This document shows, piece by piece, positions 5,485 through 13,478 of a stretch of DNA of 17,746 nucleotides. This DNA is from Bacillota bacterium (GTDB lineage Bacteria; Bacillota_I; Bacilli_A; Erysipelotrichales; Erysipelotrichaceae): assembly GCA_023426935.1 (NCBI GenBank), contig JAEZBR010000059.1:1-17746 (forward strand), in the 5' to 3' direction. Both the position numbers and the translations under genes were made by a program. Each line of letters begins with the position of its first letter. Positions within the stretch are counted from its first letter, which is position 1. The notes beneath the pieces are model-generated. The model did not search any database. It had not been told where the DNA came from and saw nothing but the letters and a program-made list of their open reading frames with translations.

Positions 5485-7568
5485 GATTTGCGTTAGTCGG
5501 AAATCAGAACAGTGGCAAAACCACTTTATTTAATCAATTGACTGGTTCTAACCAGCATGTCGGAAATTTTCCGGGCGTTACGATCGATGCCAAGGAGGGT
5601 AAGATTCGCAAGTTTGAAGATACCGTCGTGGATCTGCCGGGAATTTATTCTTTAAGTCCCTACACTTCCGAAGAGATTGTAACCCGTGATTTTATCATTA
5701 AACAAAAACCGGATGCGTTGATCGATATTGTCGATGCGACAAATCTTGAAAGAAATCTATACTTAAGTCTGCAGTTGATGGACTTGCATATTCCGATGGT
5801 CATTGCCTTGAATATGATGGATGAATTACGGGAATCGAAAACTTATATCGATGTCAAAGAGTTATCCAAACAATTAGGAATCGTCGTGATTCCCATCTCG
5901 GCCGTTAAGGATGAAGGAGTCGATGATTTAATCCAAGCGGTCATTAAAGCTGCCAGTGAGAAACAATTTCCCTGGCGCGTCGATTATGCCGATCATCATC
6001 ACCATCATCACAATTTCGATGCGGCTGATAAAGGACCATCCGATCATCCCGATGACGATGACTCCGTAATTGATTTCTGTGTCGGGCCGGTTCACCGTTG
6101 TATTCACGGCATCGCCCATCAGGTCGAAGATCATGCGCAAAGGATTCATGTTTCTCCGCGGTTTGCGGCCACTAAATTAGTCGAAGGCGATCAACCGATG
6201 CGGGATGCTTTAGGTCTTTCCAAGAATGAATTAGAACTAATCGAACACTCGGTTAAGGAAATGGAAAATGAATTGCATACCGACCGGGAAGCTGCCATGG
6301 CGGATATGCGTTATAGTTTTATCGAGAAAGTCTGTGCCTTGGCCGTTCATAGTCACGGTGAATCTCCGGCTTATCTAAGAAGCGAAAAAATTGACAATGT
6401 TGTCATGAATAAGTATCTGGCGATTCCGCTTTTCTTGGGGATTATGTTACTGATTTTCTGGTTGACTTTCAGTGTATTTGGTTCTTTCTTATCGGATCTC
6501 TTAGCGGCCGGGATCGATTCCCTGTCGAATATTGTCGATGCCGGATTAACTTCTTTCGGAATCAATCCGGTCATTCAGTCGCTAATAATTCACGGCGTTT
6601 TCGCGGGCGTCGGCAGCGTACTCTCCTTCTTACCGATTATTGTTGTCTTATTTATTTTCTTATCAATCTTGGAAGATAGTGGTTATATGGCCAGAGTAGC
6701 CTTCGTGATGGATAAACTATTACGAAAAATCGGCCTCTCCGGGAAGAGCTTTGTGCCCATGTTGATCGGATTTGGCTGTACCGTACCCGCCGTGCTTTCC
6801 ACTAGAACCCTTTCTTCAGACCGCGATCGGAAGATGACCATCTTCTTAACTCCGTTTATGAGCTGTTCAGCCAAATTACCGATCTATGCCATGTTAACTT
6901 ATGTCTTCTTTCCCAAGCACCAAGGCTTAGTAATGATGGGATTATACGTGACCGGAATCTTATTAGCGATTGTTTTCTCCCTTATATTCAAGAATACTTT
7001 ATTCAAGGGAAATCCGATTCCCTTTGTAATGGAACTGCCGAATTATCGCTTCCCTTCCCTAAAGACCGTTTCGATCTTAGTTTGGGAAAAGGCGAAAGAC
7101 TTTATTACCCGCGCCTTTACGGTCATCTTCTTATGTACGTTGATTATTTGGTTCTTACAATCCTTCGATTTTAAGTTATTTTCGGTTAGTTCCGATCAGA
7201 GTATGTTAGCTTATATCGGTCGTTTCATTTCCCCGATATTTGCCCCCTTAGGTTTCAATGACTGGCGTTTAGCGACCGCTTTGATTTGTGGTTTCTCCGC
7301 TAAGGAAGCCGTCTTGAGTTCCCTTTCGGTTTTATTACAAGTTTCTTCTTCAGCCGTTGCGACTAGTTTAGCCACGATGATGACTCCGGCCTCAGCCTTA
7401 AGTTTCTTAACTTTCGTTCTGCTGTATACCCCTTGTGTAGCCGCAATCGCCACCATTAAGAAAGAATTGAATTCCGGCTGGCAAACGCTTCTATTAGTAA
7501 TCGGACAATGCGCCCTAGCTTGGTTAGTCTCATTCATCGTTTATTCTTTAGCGAGGTTATTCATATGA
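5481..7568 (+). CDS. feoB: FeoB, ferrous iron transporter with G domain and a His/Asp-rich insert
   Basis: FeoB imports Fe(II) across the cytoplasmic membrane. The N-terminal G domain has G1 GNQNSGKTT (7-15), G2 around GNFPGVT (28-34), G3 DLPG (51-54) and G4 NMMD (111-114). Core membrane motifs follow: GYMARVAFVMD, IGFGCTVPAVLSTR with C433, and MSCSAKLPIY with C462. A Gate repeat lies at about 375-475 and a second at about 575-690, ending LLYTPCVAAIATIKKE. The length of 695 is normal. Unusual is residues 170-225: six consecutive His (172-177), an Asp run (191-194) and HRCIH/H-rich residues including C200 and C207, placed in the cytosolic linker between G domain and membrane part. This may be a metal-binding spacer. 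It overlaps feoA and the following small gene by ATGA at both ends. Confidence 0.97.
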   Translation: MRFALVGNQNSGKTTLFNQLTGSNQHVGNFPGVTIDAKEGKIRKFEDTVVDLPGIYSLSPYTSEEIVTRDFIIKQKPDALIDIVDATNLERNLYLSLQLMDLHIPMVIALNMMDELRESKTYIDVKELSKQLGIVVIPISAVKDEGVDDLIQAVIKAASEKQFPWRVDYADHHHHHHNFDAADKGPSDHPDDDDSVIDFCVGPVHRCIHGIAHQVEDHAQRIHVSPRFAATKLVEGDQPMRDALGLSKNELELIEHSVKEMENELHTDREAAMADMRYSFIEKVCALAVHSHGESPAYLRSEKIDNVVMNKYLAIPLFLGIMLLIFWLTFSVFGSFLSDLLAAGIDSLSNIVDAGLTSFGINPVIQSLIIHGVFAGVGSVLSFLPIIVVLFIFLSILEDSGYMARVAFVMDKLLRKIGLSGKSFVPMLIGFGCTVPAVLSTRTLSSDRDRKMTIFLTPFMSCSAKLPIYAMLTYVFFPKHQGLVMMGLYVTGILLAIVFSLIFKNTLFKGNPIPFVMELPNYRFPSLKTVSILVWEKAKDFITRAFTVIFLCTLIIWFLQSFDFKLFSVSSDQSMLAYIGRFISPIFAPLGFNDWRLATALICGFSAKEAVLSSLSVLLQVSSSAVATSLATMMTPASALSFLTFVLLYTPCVAAIATIKKELNSGWQTLLLVIGQCALAWLVSFIVYSLARLFI

Positions 7569-7717
7569 ACTTACTCGATATAATCTTAATTCTCATTATT
7601 GTCGCTTGGATTATCTTAGCCATCCTTCATGAAGTAAAGATGCAAAAAAAAGGCGGTTGCGAATATTGTAGTTTATCCGGCACCTGCCCTTTCAAACAAC
7701 TTAGTAAAAAGAAATAG
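7565..7717 (+). CDS. FeoB-associated Cys-rich membrane protein
   Basis: A 50-residue protein with one N-terminal membrane helix (about 3-22), a basic stretch, then GGCEYCSLSGTC (C32, C35, C41) and a Lys-rich end. This matches the FeoB-associated Cys-rich family, which sits after feoB in Bacillota and may serve in place of FeoC. I chose ATG 7565 because it overlaps the feoB stop as ATGA and is preceded by GAGG (7553-7556). A longer in-frame start at 7508 would lie inside feoB without such support. Its stop codon abuts the stop of the opposing TM2 gene with no bases between. Confidence 0.9.
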   Translation: MNLLDIILILIIVAWIILAILHEVKMQKKGGCEYCSLSGTCPFKQLSKKK

Positions 7718-8050
7718 TTATAAGCTCATAATCAATTGATAGTTATATCTGCGGGTATCGTCCTGAATCTTAAAGATATCCACTAACCACCAGATTCCCA
7801 AGCCGCCGCCGGTTAATAATTTACCGACGCCCGCACCACTGTCATTTAGTAAGAAACGATCGATTCCTAATTCGCCGCCAAAGATTGAGGCGAGTAATAA
7901 GGTGCTGGGATTCTTTAGGTTAAGATTCATCAGATCGGAAACTCTAATATTGGTATTCTCTATTAAATGGCTGCGGATCGACGGATAATACTCCGGCGGG
8001 AAGTAACCATTTTTCGTTTCCAGATAAGCATTTACATTTTCTTCTTCCAT
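7718..8050 (-). CDS. TM2-domain membrane protein
   Basis: Residues 47-97 of 110 form a TM2 domain: NPSTLLLASIFGGELGIDRF (47-66), a short loop, GVGKLLTGGGLGIWWLVDIF. The GxDRF and GGxGIWWLxD signatures of two linked membrane helices are clear. The N-terminal 45 residues are soluble and unassigned. The function of TM2 proteins in bacteria is not known. ATG 8050 is chosen because GGAGG (8060-8056) precedes it by 5 bases; an upstream TTG at 8062 includes that site and is unlikely. It has its own promoter but follows the seven-gene operon by only 53 bases, so it may also receive read-through. Confidence 0.88.
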   Translation of the reverse strand: MEEENVNAYLETKNGYFPPEYYPSIRSHLIENTNIRVSDLMNLNLKNPSTLLLASIFGGELGIDRFLLNDSGAGVGKLLTGGGLGIWWLVDIFKIQDDTRRYNYQLIMSL

Positions 8051-8071
8051 AATTTCCTCCAATTTTTCACT

Positions 8072-8100
8072 ATCATATTAAGGTCATTGGGTTTTGTCAA
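8072..8100 (-). promoter_or_regulatory. Promoter of the TM2-domain gene
   Basis: On the minus strand TTGACA (8100-8095), a 17-base spacer and TATGAT (8077-8072). It begins 3 bases past the stop codon of the TPM gene. Start of transcription is expected near 8065. Confidence 0.75.
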
Positions 8101-8103
8101 ATC

Positions 8104-8994
8104 TTAGCGTCGTCCGCCACCGGATCCTCTAGTGCCGCCACCCATACCCCGGGAAGAGAAACCGCCGCCGGAAGAATGGGAACCAAATCCACCGCCACGG
8201 GAAGAAAAGCCACCCGATGAATTAGAACCCGAGAAGAAACCTGAACCTCGATTACTTGGGTAACTGCGATAGTAATTTCTGCGGCGGGCTGCTCTAGAAC
8301 CCCAGAATATCGCCGGGGCAATCCAATCATCGTCGTAGTGATCGGAACGATAAGAATTTCGGCGATTGTTGCGATTTAAGAAAATAACAACCGCAATAAT
8401 GAAGGTTATCCCCACCAAGCCCCAGAAGATTAAACCAATCGTCCCTAAACCGTCGTCCGTTTCATTCTGGGGGGAATTCGTAACGGGAGTAGTGGTACTA
8501 GGCGTTCCGTATAAGGTCTCTAATTCGGAATACAGTGCTTTAAAAGTATTTAAGACCGCGGTATCATAATTACCCGCATCGAAATCCTCTTCGAAATTAT
8601 CTTCCAAAATCTGATCAATCTCACTGGAACTGATTGAAGATTCCAATCCCTTGCCCAGGGTCACATAGTATTTCTTTTCCTGCGTAACTAAAACTAATAA
8701 GATCCCATTCTGTTTATCTTTATCCCCGATACCCCAGGAATTAAATAATTTTACGGAATAATCTAAAACATCCATATTGATATATTCTTCCGTTACTACT
8801 TCGATGTAAGCTCCGCTAAGAGTATCCATGGCATAATCCTGGTCATGAATGTATTGTTCCGTCGACAAGCTTAAAACACCGGCGGAATCTAAGTAATACT
8901 CGGAAACACTATCGGGGATATCCGCAGCCTGAACCGGAATGGTAACGCCTAGAACTAACAAGACCGCAAAAAATCCTAATAATATTTTTTTCAT
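8104..8994 (-). CDS. TPM-domain membrane protein with Gly/Ser/Arg-rich tail
   Basis: The N-terminus MKKILLGFFAVLLVLGVTIPVQA is a cleavable signal peptide (site near A23). Residues 30-160 are a TPM domain (YgcG/TLP18.3 type): YYLDSAGVLS, AYIEVVTEEY, SVKLFNSWGIGDKDKQNGILLVL and KYYVTLGKGLESSI are its conserved blocks. A Thr/Pro/Asn linker, one membrane helix (about 184-206), then a cytosolic tail full of Arg, Tyr, Gly and Ser follow, with GGFSSRG repeated (261-267, 278-284). TPM domains are extracytoplasmic; plant and cyanobacterial ones act in photosystem repair, while roles in Bacillota are open. LemA and TPM genes are often neighbours, as here. It overlaps the LemA-like gene by ATGA and has no strong ribosome binding site, so it likely depends on coupling. 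Confidence 0.92.
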   Translation of the reverse strand: MKKILLGFFAVLLVLGVTIPVQAADIPDSVSEYYLDSAGVLSLSTEQYIHDQDYAMDTLSGAYIEVVTEEYINMDVLDYSVKLFNSWGIGDKDKQNGILLVLVTQEKKYYVTLGKGLESSISSSEIDQILEDNFEEDFDAGNYDTAVLNTFKALYSELETLYGTPSTTTPVTNSPQNETDDGLGTIGLIFWGLVGITFIIAVVIFLNRNNRRNSYRSDHYDDDWIAPAIFWGSRAARRRNYYRSYPSNRGSGFFSGSNSSGGFSSRGGGFGSHSSGGGFSSRGMGGGTRGSGGGRR

Positions 8995-9539
8995 GAGCGG
9001 AAATATTCAACTTTCGGTGCGAAATTGGTAAATAATCCAAAGATTGGATCGCTCGTTTTCTTTTTATAACTTTGAACATAAACATTGTAATTATCGTAAA
9101 GAATCGTATTGCCTTTATTCGTAAAGATGGACAGTTGTTCATCCATTGATTCTTTATTCTCGGCCGTAAGTTCTTTCGTGCTTAACTTGTCAGTTAGAAT
9201 TCCGACTTCTTCGGTCAATTGATCATTCAGTTTGCTTAATTCGGTTAAATCCGTCTCATTCTTCATTTCCGTAACCAACTGATTGATACTGGCAATGCTT
9301 CCGGTCTCACTGGAAGACAAATATTTAGCCCCTAAAGTAGCCAGATTCTGAGCGCAGCTTTCTCTTACTGCTAAATCATTGCTGATGGAGATATTGTCGT
9401 TATCTTCACCGGAAAGATAAATTGCTTTAACTTTATTCGCGGCCGCCGTGGTTTTCATCACGCCGATTCCAAACCAACTCCCCAGCACAATCAAAACACT
9501 CAGAATGATTACTAAAGTTTTATTTTGAAAAAGCTTCAT
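8991..9539 (-). CDS. Divergent LemA-like membrane-anchored helical protein
   Basis: A 182-residue protein with one N-terminal membrane helix (8-28) and a helical body outside the membrane. The C-terminus, YDNYNVYVQSYKKKTSDPIF then GLFTNFAPKVEYF, fits the LemA end (YN-x-V-x-x-Y, then a small helix and a closing aromatic Phe). The usual LemA N-terminal block after the helix (DEAVxxxWSQVExxxQRR) is not present; here it reads AAANKVKAIYLSGEDNDN. The next gene being a TPM protein supports LemA, since the pair commonly co-occurs. Function is not established. It shares one base with the telA stop (TAATG) and overlaps the TPM start. Confidence 0.65.
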   Translation of the reverse strand: MKLFQNKTLVIILSVLIVLGSWFGIGVMKTTAAANKVKAIYLSGEDNDNISISNDLAVRESCAQNLATLGAKYLSSSETGSIASINQLVTEMKNETDLTELSKLNDQLTEEVGILTDKLSTKELTAENKESMDEQLSIFTNKGNTILYDNYNVYVQSYKKKTSDPIFGLFTNFAPKVEYFRS

Positions 9540-10711
9540 TATTTCGTACTGGTCGAGTTCTGATTAATCTCGAGCAGTTTCTGTTTTAACTCGCCCTCAA
9601 TTCTTGCCAATTCTTCTTCCGCAGCTGCCCGTTTCGCACGGCCGTCATCCTGAATCTTCAGAACTTCGTCCAAAGTGGAAATTAAATTCTTATTAGTCTG
9701 CTGCAAGGTTTCGATATCCACAATACCCCGCTCGGATTCTTTAGCCGTGGCAATAGTCTGAATCTTAAGCGTCTCGGAATTTTTCTTCAGTAATTCATTG
9801 GTAACTTTGCTGACTTCCTGCTGAGCTTCAACGGCTTGTTTAGAGTGATCAATTCCGAGTGCCAAAACCATCTGACTCTTCCATAACGGAATCGTATTAA
9901 CCAAAGTCGACTGAATCTTCTCAGTCATCAAAGTATCGTTATTCTGGACCAACCGGATCTGCGGCCCCATCTGTAAGGAAACATTTCTGGTCAGTTCCAA
10001 ATCATAAATCTTCTTTTCAAACCGGTTGCAAAGCTGATCTAAATCGTTGGCCTTCTGCGCATCTTCCGCTAACCCGGTTTCTTTTGCCTTAGCCATCAGC
10101 TTGGGCAGATCATTCTTTCTTACATCGGCTAGTTTTTCTTTACCGGCTAAAATATACATCGTTAACTCTTTGAAATTGGTTAAGTTCTTATTGTACATTT
10201 CATCCAATAAAGCAATATCCTTCATTAACTGGATCTGTTGATTCTCTAAAGATTCCGAAATCTTATCGACATTTACTTCGGCCTTGTCATAGCGGGCTTT
10301 AATCGATAATACGGAATTGGAACCTTTTTTGAATAAAGCGGCTAGTCCTTTTTCCTGTGGCTGCATGTCGAAGCCTTTTAACTCAACGACTAAGTTCGAT
10401 AAAAGATTGCCTGCATCGCCCAAGTCTTTTGTTTTAACATTGGCTAAAGTCGCATCGGAGAAATCCGCAACTTTTCTTTGAGCCGAAGCACCATACTGTA
10501 AGATCGTATTGGTCTGGGTAAGATCGATCGTCTTCGCAAATTCGCTGACCTGTTTCTTTTCCTCGTCCGATAACATTGAATTATCGACATACACCGGTTT
10601 AGCGGTTTCTTTGGGCTGTTGGACACTCTGACTGGCGATATCGGTCTTTAATGCTGTTTCCGGTTCTTCTAAAGTTAAAACAATCTTTTCATCACTCTTC
10701 TGCTCACTCAT
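9539..10711 (-). CDS. telA: TelA-family toxic anion (tellurite) resistance protein
   Basis: A 390-residue soluble, largely alpha-helical coiled-coil protein. The family pattern is strong: an acidic disordered N-terminus (1-48), LSDEEKKQVSEFAKTIDLTQ, then QYGASAQRKVADFSDATLANVKTKDLGDAG, and the diagnostic block MGPQIRLVQNNDTLMTEKIQ-STLVNTIPLWKSQM (248-281). The C-terminus is a long helix with ARIEGELKQKLLEI. TelA proteins are linked to tellurite and other stress resistance, and their genes often adjoin xpaC as here. The biochemical activity is unknown. An AGAGGAG site overlaps the end of the upstream xpaC-like gene; the gap to it is 1 base. Confidence 0.95.
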   Translation of the reverse strand: MSEQKSDEKIVLTLEEPETALKTDIASQSVQQPKETAKPVYVDNSMLSDEEKKQVSEFAKTIDLTQTNTILQYGASAQRKVADFSDATLANVKTKDLGDAGNLLSNLVVELKGFDMQPQEKGLAALFKKGSNSVLSIKARYDKAEVNVDKISESLENQQIQLMKDIALLDEMYNKNLTNFKELTMYILAGKEKLADVRKNDLPKLMAKAKETGLAEDAQKANDLDQLCNRFEKKIYDLELTRNVSLQMGPQIRLVQNNDTLMTEKIQSTLVNTIPLWKSQMVLALGIDHSKQAVEAQQEVSKVTNELLKKNSETLKIQTIATAKESERGIVDIETLQQTNKNLISTLDEVLKIQDDGRAKRAAAEEELARIEGELKQKLLEINQNSTSTK

Positions 10712-10712
10712 G

Positions 10713-11363
10713 TTATTTCTCCTCTAGGCTCTTAAAGCCTTCTTTTTGCATCAACGCTTCCATAACTTTAATGTCGCTGGAAATATCCAGGGCATCTTTA
10801 TCATATAACGAATCGAGTTGCTGTTTAAAGCCCTGTATTACCGTTTTTAACATTGCGGCGATCTTATTTTTGGACTCTTCGACATTAGGCATCGACAAAG
10901 GTTGTTTCTCTAAACTGGCATAATAATCTAACAGTTTCTTCAAAGTCGGTAAATAGTAGGAGATAAATTTCCGAATCTTACCTCTTTGACTAGGATCTTC
11001 TTTCACCTTATCCAAGATATTATTGGATAAAGATACGATCTCGGTAATACGCTTAGAAACTTCCGGATCGGTAATCTGTTGATTAGCTTGATTAAGTTGG
11101 TCTAAGTAAGTCTGACCTTCCTTGATAATCTCCGCAACTTCCAACTGTTCAAAGGGAATTTCTTCTTCATAACTTACTTTCTGATCCGGGAATAGTTTAA
11201 ACTTCCGGAATAAAAAGTACGAAAGGCCTAATAACCCTAAGTCTACTAAAAGTCCCCACAAGGTGTTAATTGGTAAGATAAAGGCGAATACGACAAACAC
11301 TGCCGCACTGGCTAGATAGGGAAGATTGCTCGGAATGAGCTTAATTTTAGTTCTGGTTGCCAT
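10713..11363 (-). CDS. XpaC-like (5-bromo-4-chloroindolyl phosphate hydrolysis family) membrane protein
   Basis: Residues 14-53 form two membrane helices around PINTLWG, and the rest is a cytosolic helical domain: YLDQLNQANQQITDPEVSKR, KVKEDPSQRGKIRKFISYYLPTLKKLLDYYASL, and the end DALDISSDIKVMEALMQKEGF. The YYLPTxxKLLDxY and DIxVMxxLMxxEG patterns define the XpaC family. The family name comes from a plate phenotype in Bacillus; no enzyme activity is proved. GGAG precedes the ATG by 5 bases, and gaps to the genes on both sides are 1 base. A paralogous domain ends the gene at 13996-14979 in the same operon. Confidence 0.88.
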   Translation of the reverse strand: MATRTKIKLIPSNLPYLASAAVFVVFAFILPINTLWGLLVDLGLLGLSYFLFRKFKLFPDQKVSYEEEIPFEQLEVAEIIKEGQTYLDQLNQANQQITDPEVSKRITEIVSLSNNILDKVKEDPSQRGKIRKFISYYLPTLKKLLDYYASLEKQPLSMPNVEESKNKIAAMLKTVIQGFKQQLDSLYDKDALDISSDIKVMEALMQKEGFKSLEEK

Positions 11364-11364
11364 G

Positions 11365-13476
11365 TTACTCCACGAACGATCCGGAATCTAACCGGAAATC
11401 CTCTTTCTTTAATTCTCTTAAATTCGCATCTTTTTCTTTTAAAACGCGCTGTGATTGTCTTAAGATTGCTTCCTCTACTTTATTACGCGCCGTTCGGCCG
11501 TTTCCCGAGACTTCATCGGGATTATTCTGGGTCTTAGTGAAATAAGCCAATAGTTCTTGATCGCATTCCGGTAAGATAACATAATCTTTCCCTTTAGCGA
11601 TAGACCGACAGATTAACAATAATTCTTCCGGGGTATAATCCGGAAAATTAATAATATTCGGGAACCTTGATTTCAATCCGGTATTCGCCGTTAAGAAAAC
11701 TTCCATCTCTTTCTTATAACCCGCCAAGATAACGATTAAATCGTCCCGGTAATCTTCTATTCCTTTAACTAAGGTATCGATACATTCTAGGCCATAGATA
11801 TCGTCTTTTCCCCGGTATAAGGAATACGCCTCATCGATGAATAAGACCCCACCCAAAGCCGATTTCATTACTTTTAAGGTTAACGGTGCGGTATGTCCGA
11901 CATATTTGCCGACTAAGTCCGCTCTGGTAACTTCGACTAACTGTCCGGAGCTTAGAACCCCTAATGCCCTAAGATATTTGGAGATAATTCGCGCAATCGT
12001 GGTTTTGCCGGTGCCGGGATTTCCGGTAAAGATCATGTGCTTAGAAACATCGGTGGTCTTTAAGCCCTGCTGTTCCCGGCGCTTCTGAATATCGAAATTA
12101 TCTTTTAGGGATAAAACATATTCTTTGACTTTCGTTAACCCGACGATGCCATTAAGTTCTTCCTGGATGGCTTTCAAGTCTAAAGGATCATCCTTGTGCA
12201 ATAAGTCCGATTGTTTATATACTTTATCCTTAACTTTCAAAATAATCTCGGAATCATAAGAAGCTGATACCTGCGTAAAATCTTCGTCGCTCGCTAGTTT
12301 CAGCTGCGTTAAATCCTTATACAGATTATCCGTGACCTTAAGGACATTTTCGGCCCCGTCTTTAGCAATATAGTTCTTGATAACCTGATTTTTTAATTTG
12401 GCATCGATGCTTAATTCAATCGCGAAATCGTCCGCACATTTCTCAATCAGTTTATTAAACTCGATTTCACATAGAACTTTAAAATCTTTTATTTCAAATG
12501 GTTTAGTGCTCACGACATCATCGAAGGATTCAATAAACTGAGCGCCTAAGAGATCGACCAGTTTTTCTTTGGATAATCTGGTCTCAAAGATTAAGAAATG
12601 ATTATTAGCTTCGATGGTATCGACCGAAGAGGTTAATAGCGCATTATTCGATTCGACCAATTGTCCCTGATTCAGATAGTAACGTTTCTTCAAAGTCAGT
12701 TTTCCGCTGGTAAAGAATTCCGCCACTTCCGACAATAAAGAAGGTGCACAATATTGGGCATTGATAAAACGAATGACTTGGCCTTTCTTCGCAATCGATG
12801 CATAAAGATCCTGCAAGAAAAGCTTTTCGTCATCGATCGCCGAATATTTTCCTAGATCGATTACTTCAATCTGAGCATCTTCGATAATTCCTTTCTTCGC
12901 TAAGATCTGCGATAGTAAATCCTGGGCATAACTCTTGCCGGTACTGCCCGGTCCCATAACTAAGATGGAATTCAGTAACTTATCGCCTTTATTTTTGATT
13001 ACATACGGACGTTTAAAACCCGTGACTAAACCGGTGGTTAAAGCCGGCTGGCCAATTACGGACTTTTCTAACTCTTCCTTAGTTCCGTCGAATGATTTTA
13101 AATTAACAATCCGTTTTTCCGTCAGCTGACCTTTATCGTCCAAATCAACTTTAACGCCGAAATCATGCTGGATTTCCTGCTGCAGTTTGTTGAGATCGAC
13201 TTCGTTGCCGGTTTGATTTAACCCGGTCATCTGACTTAGCTGCGCGAGTTGATCATTAAGCCGATCATTGATCTTCTGATTAGTCTTAGCTAATTCATCT
13301 AAGTCTTTGCTGCTTTGACTAAGATCTTGCTTTAAATCCTGACCAAAACCCGTTTCGGTTTTTCTAGCCTCATTCATCATATCATCGTCACTGACACTGT
13401 AGGTTCTGACTGGCGATCCTTTACCAAAAACTTTCTCCTGCAACTGAGCAATTTCTTTGGAACGATCTTTACGCAT
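11365..13476 (-). CDS. Two-module AAA+ ATPase: degenerate Clp-like AAA fused to CbxX/CfxQ-type AAA
   Basis: A 703-residue cytosolic protein. Residues 1-125 are polar and helical, with Gln/Asp/Lys-rich coil. Residues 138-395 align by eye with a Clp/Hsp100 AAA_2 module plus its small domain: VIGQPALTTG, Walker A GPGSTGKS (175-182), SGKLTLKK, then SFDDVVSTKPFEIKDFKVLC. The Walker B position reads QVIRFINAQ with no Asp-Glu, so this module probably does not hydrolyse ATP. Residues 430-695 are a CbxX/CfxQ (SpoVK/CbbX-like) AAA: LNGIVGLTKVKEYV, Walker A GNPGTGKTT (485-493), Walker B GVLFIDEAYSL (D548, E549), VILAGYKKEM and arginine finger candidate R604 in GLKSRF. The second module looks active. AAGGAG precedes the ATG by 5 bases. 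It sits in the middle of the xpaC/telA operon, so its substrate may be a membrane or stress protein encoded there. Confidence 0.9.
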   Translation of the reverse strand: MRKDRSKEIAQLQEKVFGKGSPVRTYSVSDDDMMNEARKTETGFGQDLKQDLSQSSKDLDELAKTNQKINDRLNDQLAQLSQMTGLNQTGNEVDLNKLQQEIQHDFGVKVDLDDKGQLTEKRIVNLKSFDGTKEELEKSVIGQPALTTGLVTGFKRPYVIKNKGDKLLNSILVMGPGSTGKSYAQDLLSQILAKKGIIEDAQIEVIDLGKYSAIDDEKLFLQDLYASIAKKGQVIRFINAQYCAPSLLSEVAEFFTSGKLTLKKRYYLNQGQLVESNNALLTSSVDTIEANNHFLIFETRLSKEKLVDLLGAQFIESFDDVVSTKPFEIKDFKVLCEIEFNKLIEKCADDFAIELSIDAKLKNQVIKNYIAKDGAENVLKVTDNLYKDLTQLKLASDEDFTQVSASYDSEIILKVKDKVYKQSDLLHKDDPLDLKAIQEELNGIVGLTKVKEYVLSLKDNFDIQKRREQQGLKTTDVSKHMIFTGNPGTGKTTIARIISKYLRALGVLSSGQLVEVTRADLVGKYVGHTAPLTLKVMKSALGGVLFIDEAYSLYRGKDDIYGLECIDTLVKGIEDYRDDLIVILAGYKKEMEVFLTANTGLKSRFPNIINFPDYTPEELLLICRSIAKGKDYVILPECDQELLAYFTKTQNNPDEVSGNGRTARNKVEEAILRQSQRVLKEKDANLRELKKEDFRLDSGSFVE

Positions 13477-13478
13477 AA

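Noticed and set aside
5994..6011. His6 codons in feoB considered as an engineered tag
   Set aside because: They lie inside the linker with other natural His, Asp and Cys codons and mixed CAT/CAC use, and the reading frame continues through normal FeoB sequence.
7211..7537. A 108-codon open frame on the minus strand opposite the 3' end of feoB
   Set aside because: It lies wholly inside a clear feoB sequence, has no ribosome binding site, and its product looks like reverse-strand translation of membrane codons.
8104..8270. Repeated GC-rich bases on the minus strand, considered as a DNA repeat or array
   Set aside because: They are codons for the Gly/Ser/Arg tail of the TPM protein; there is no regular spacing as in CRISPR or tandem repeats.
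8097..8330. A 77-codon minus-strand open frame in a different frame over the Gly-rich tail of the TPM gene
   Set aside because: It arises from the GC-rich repeated codons of the tail; the TPM frame has a signal peptide and conserved domain, this one has neither.
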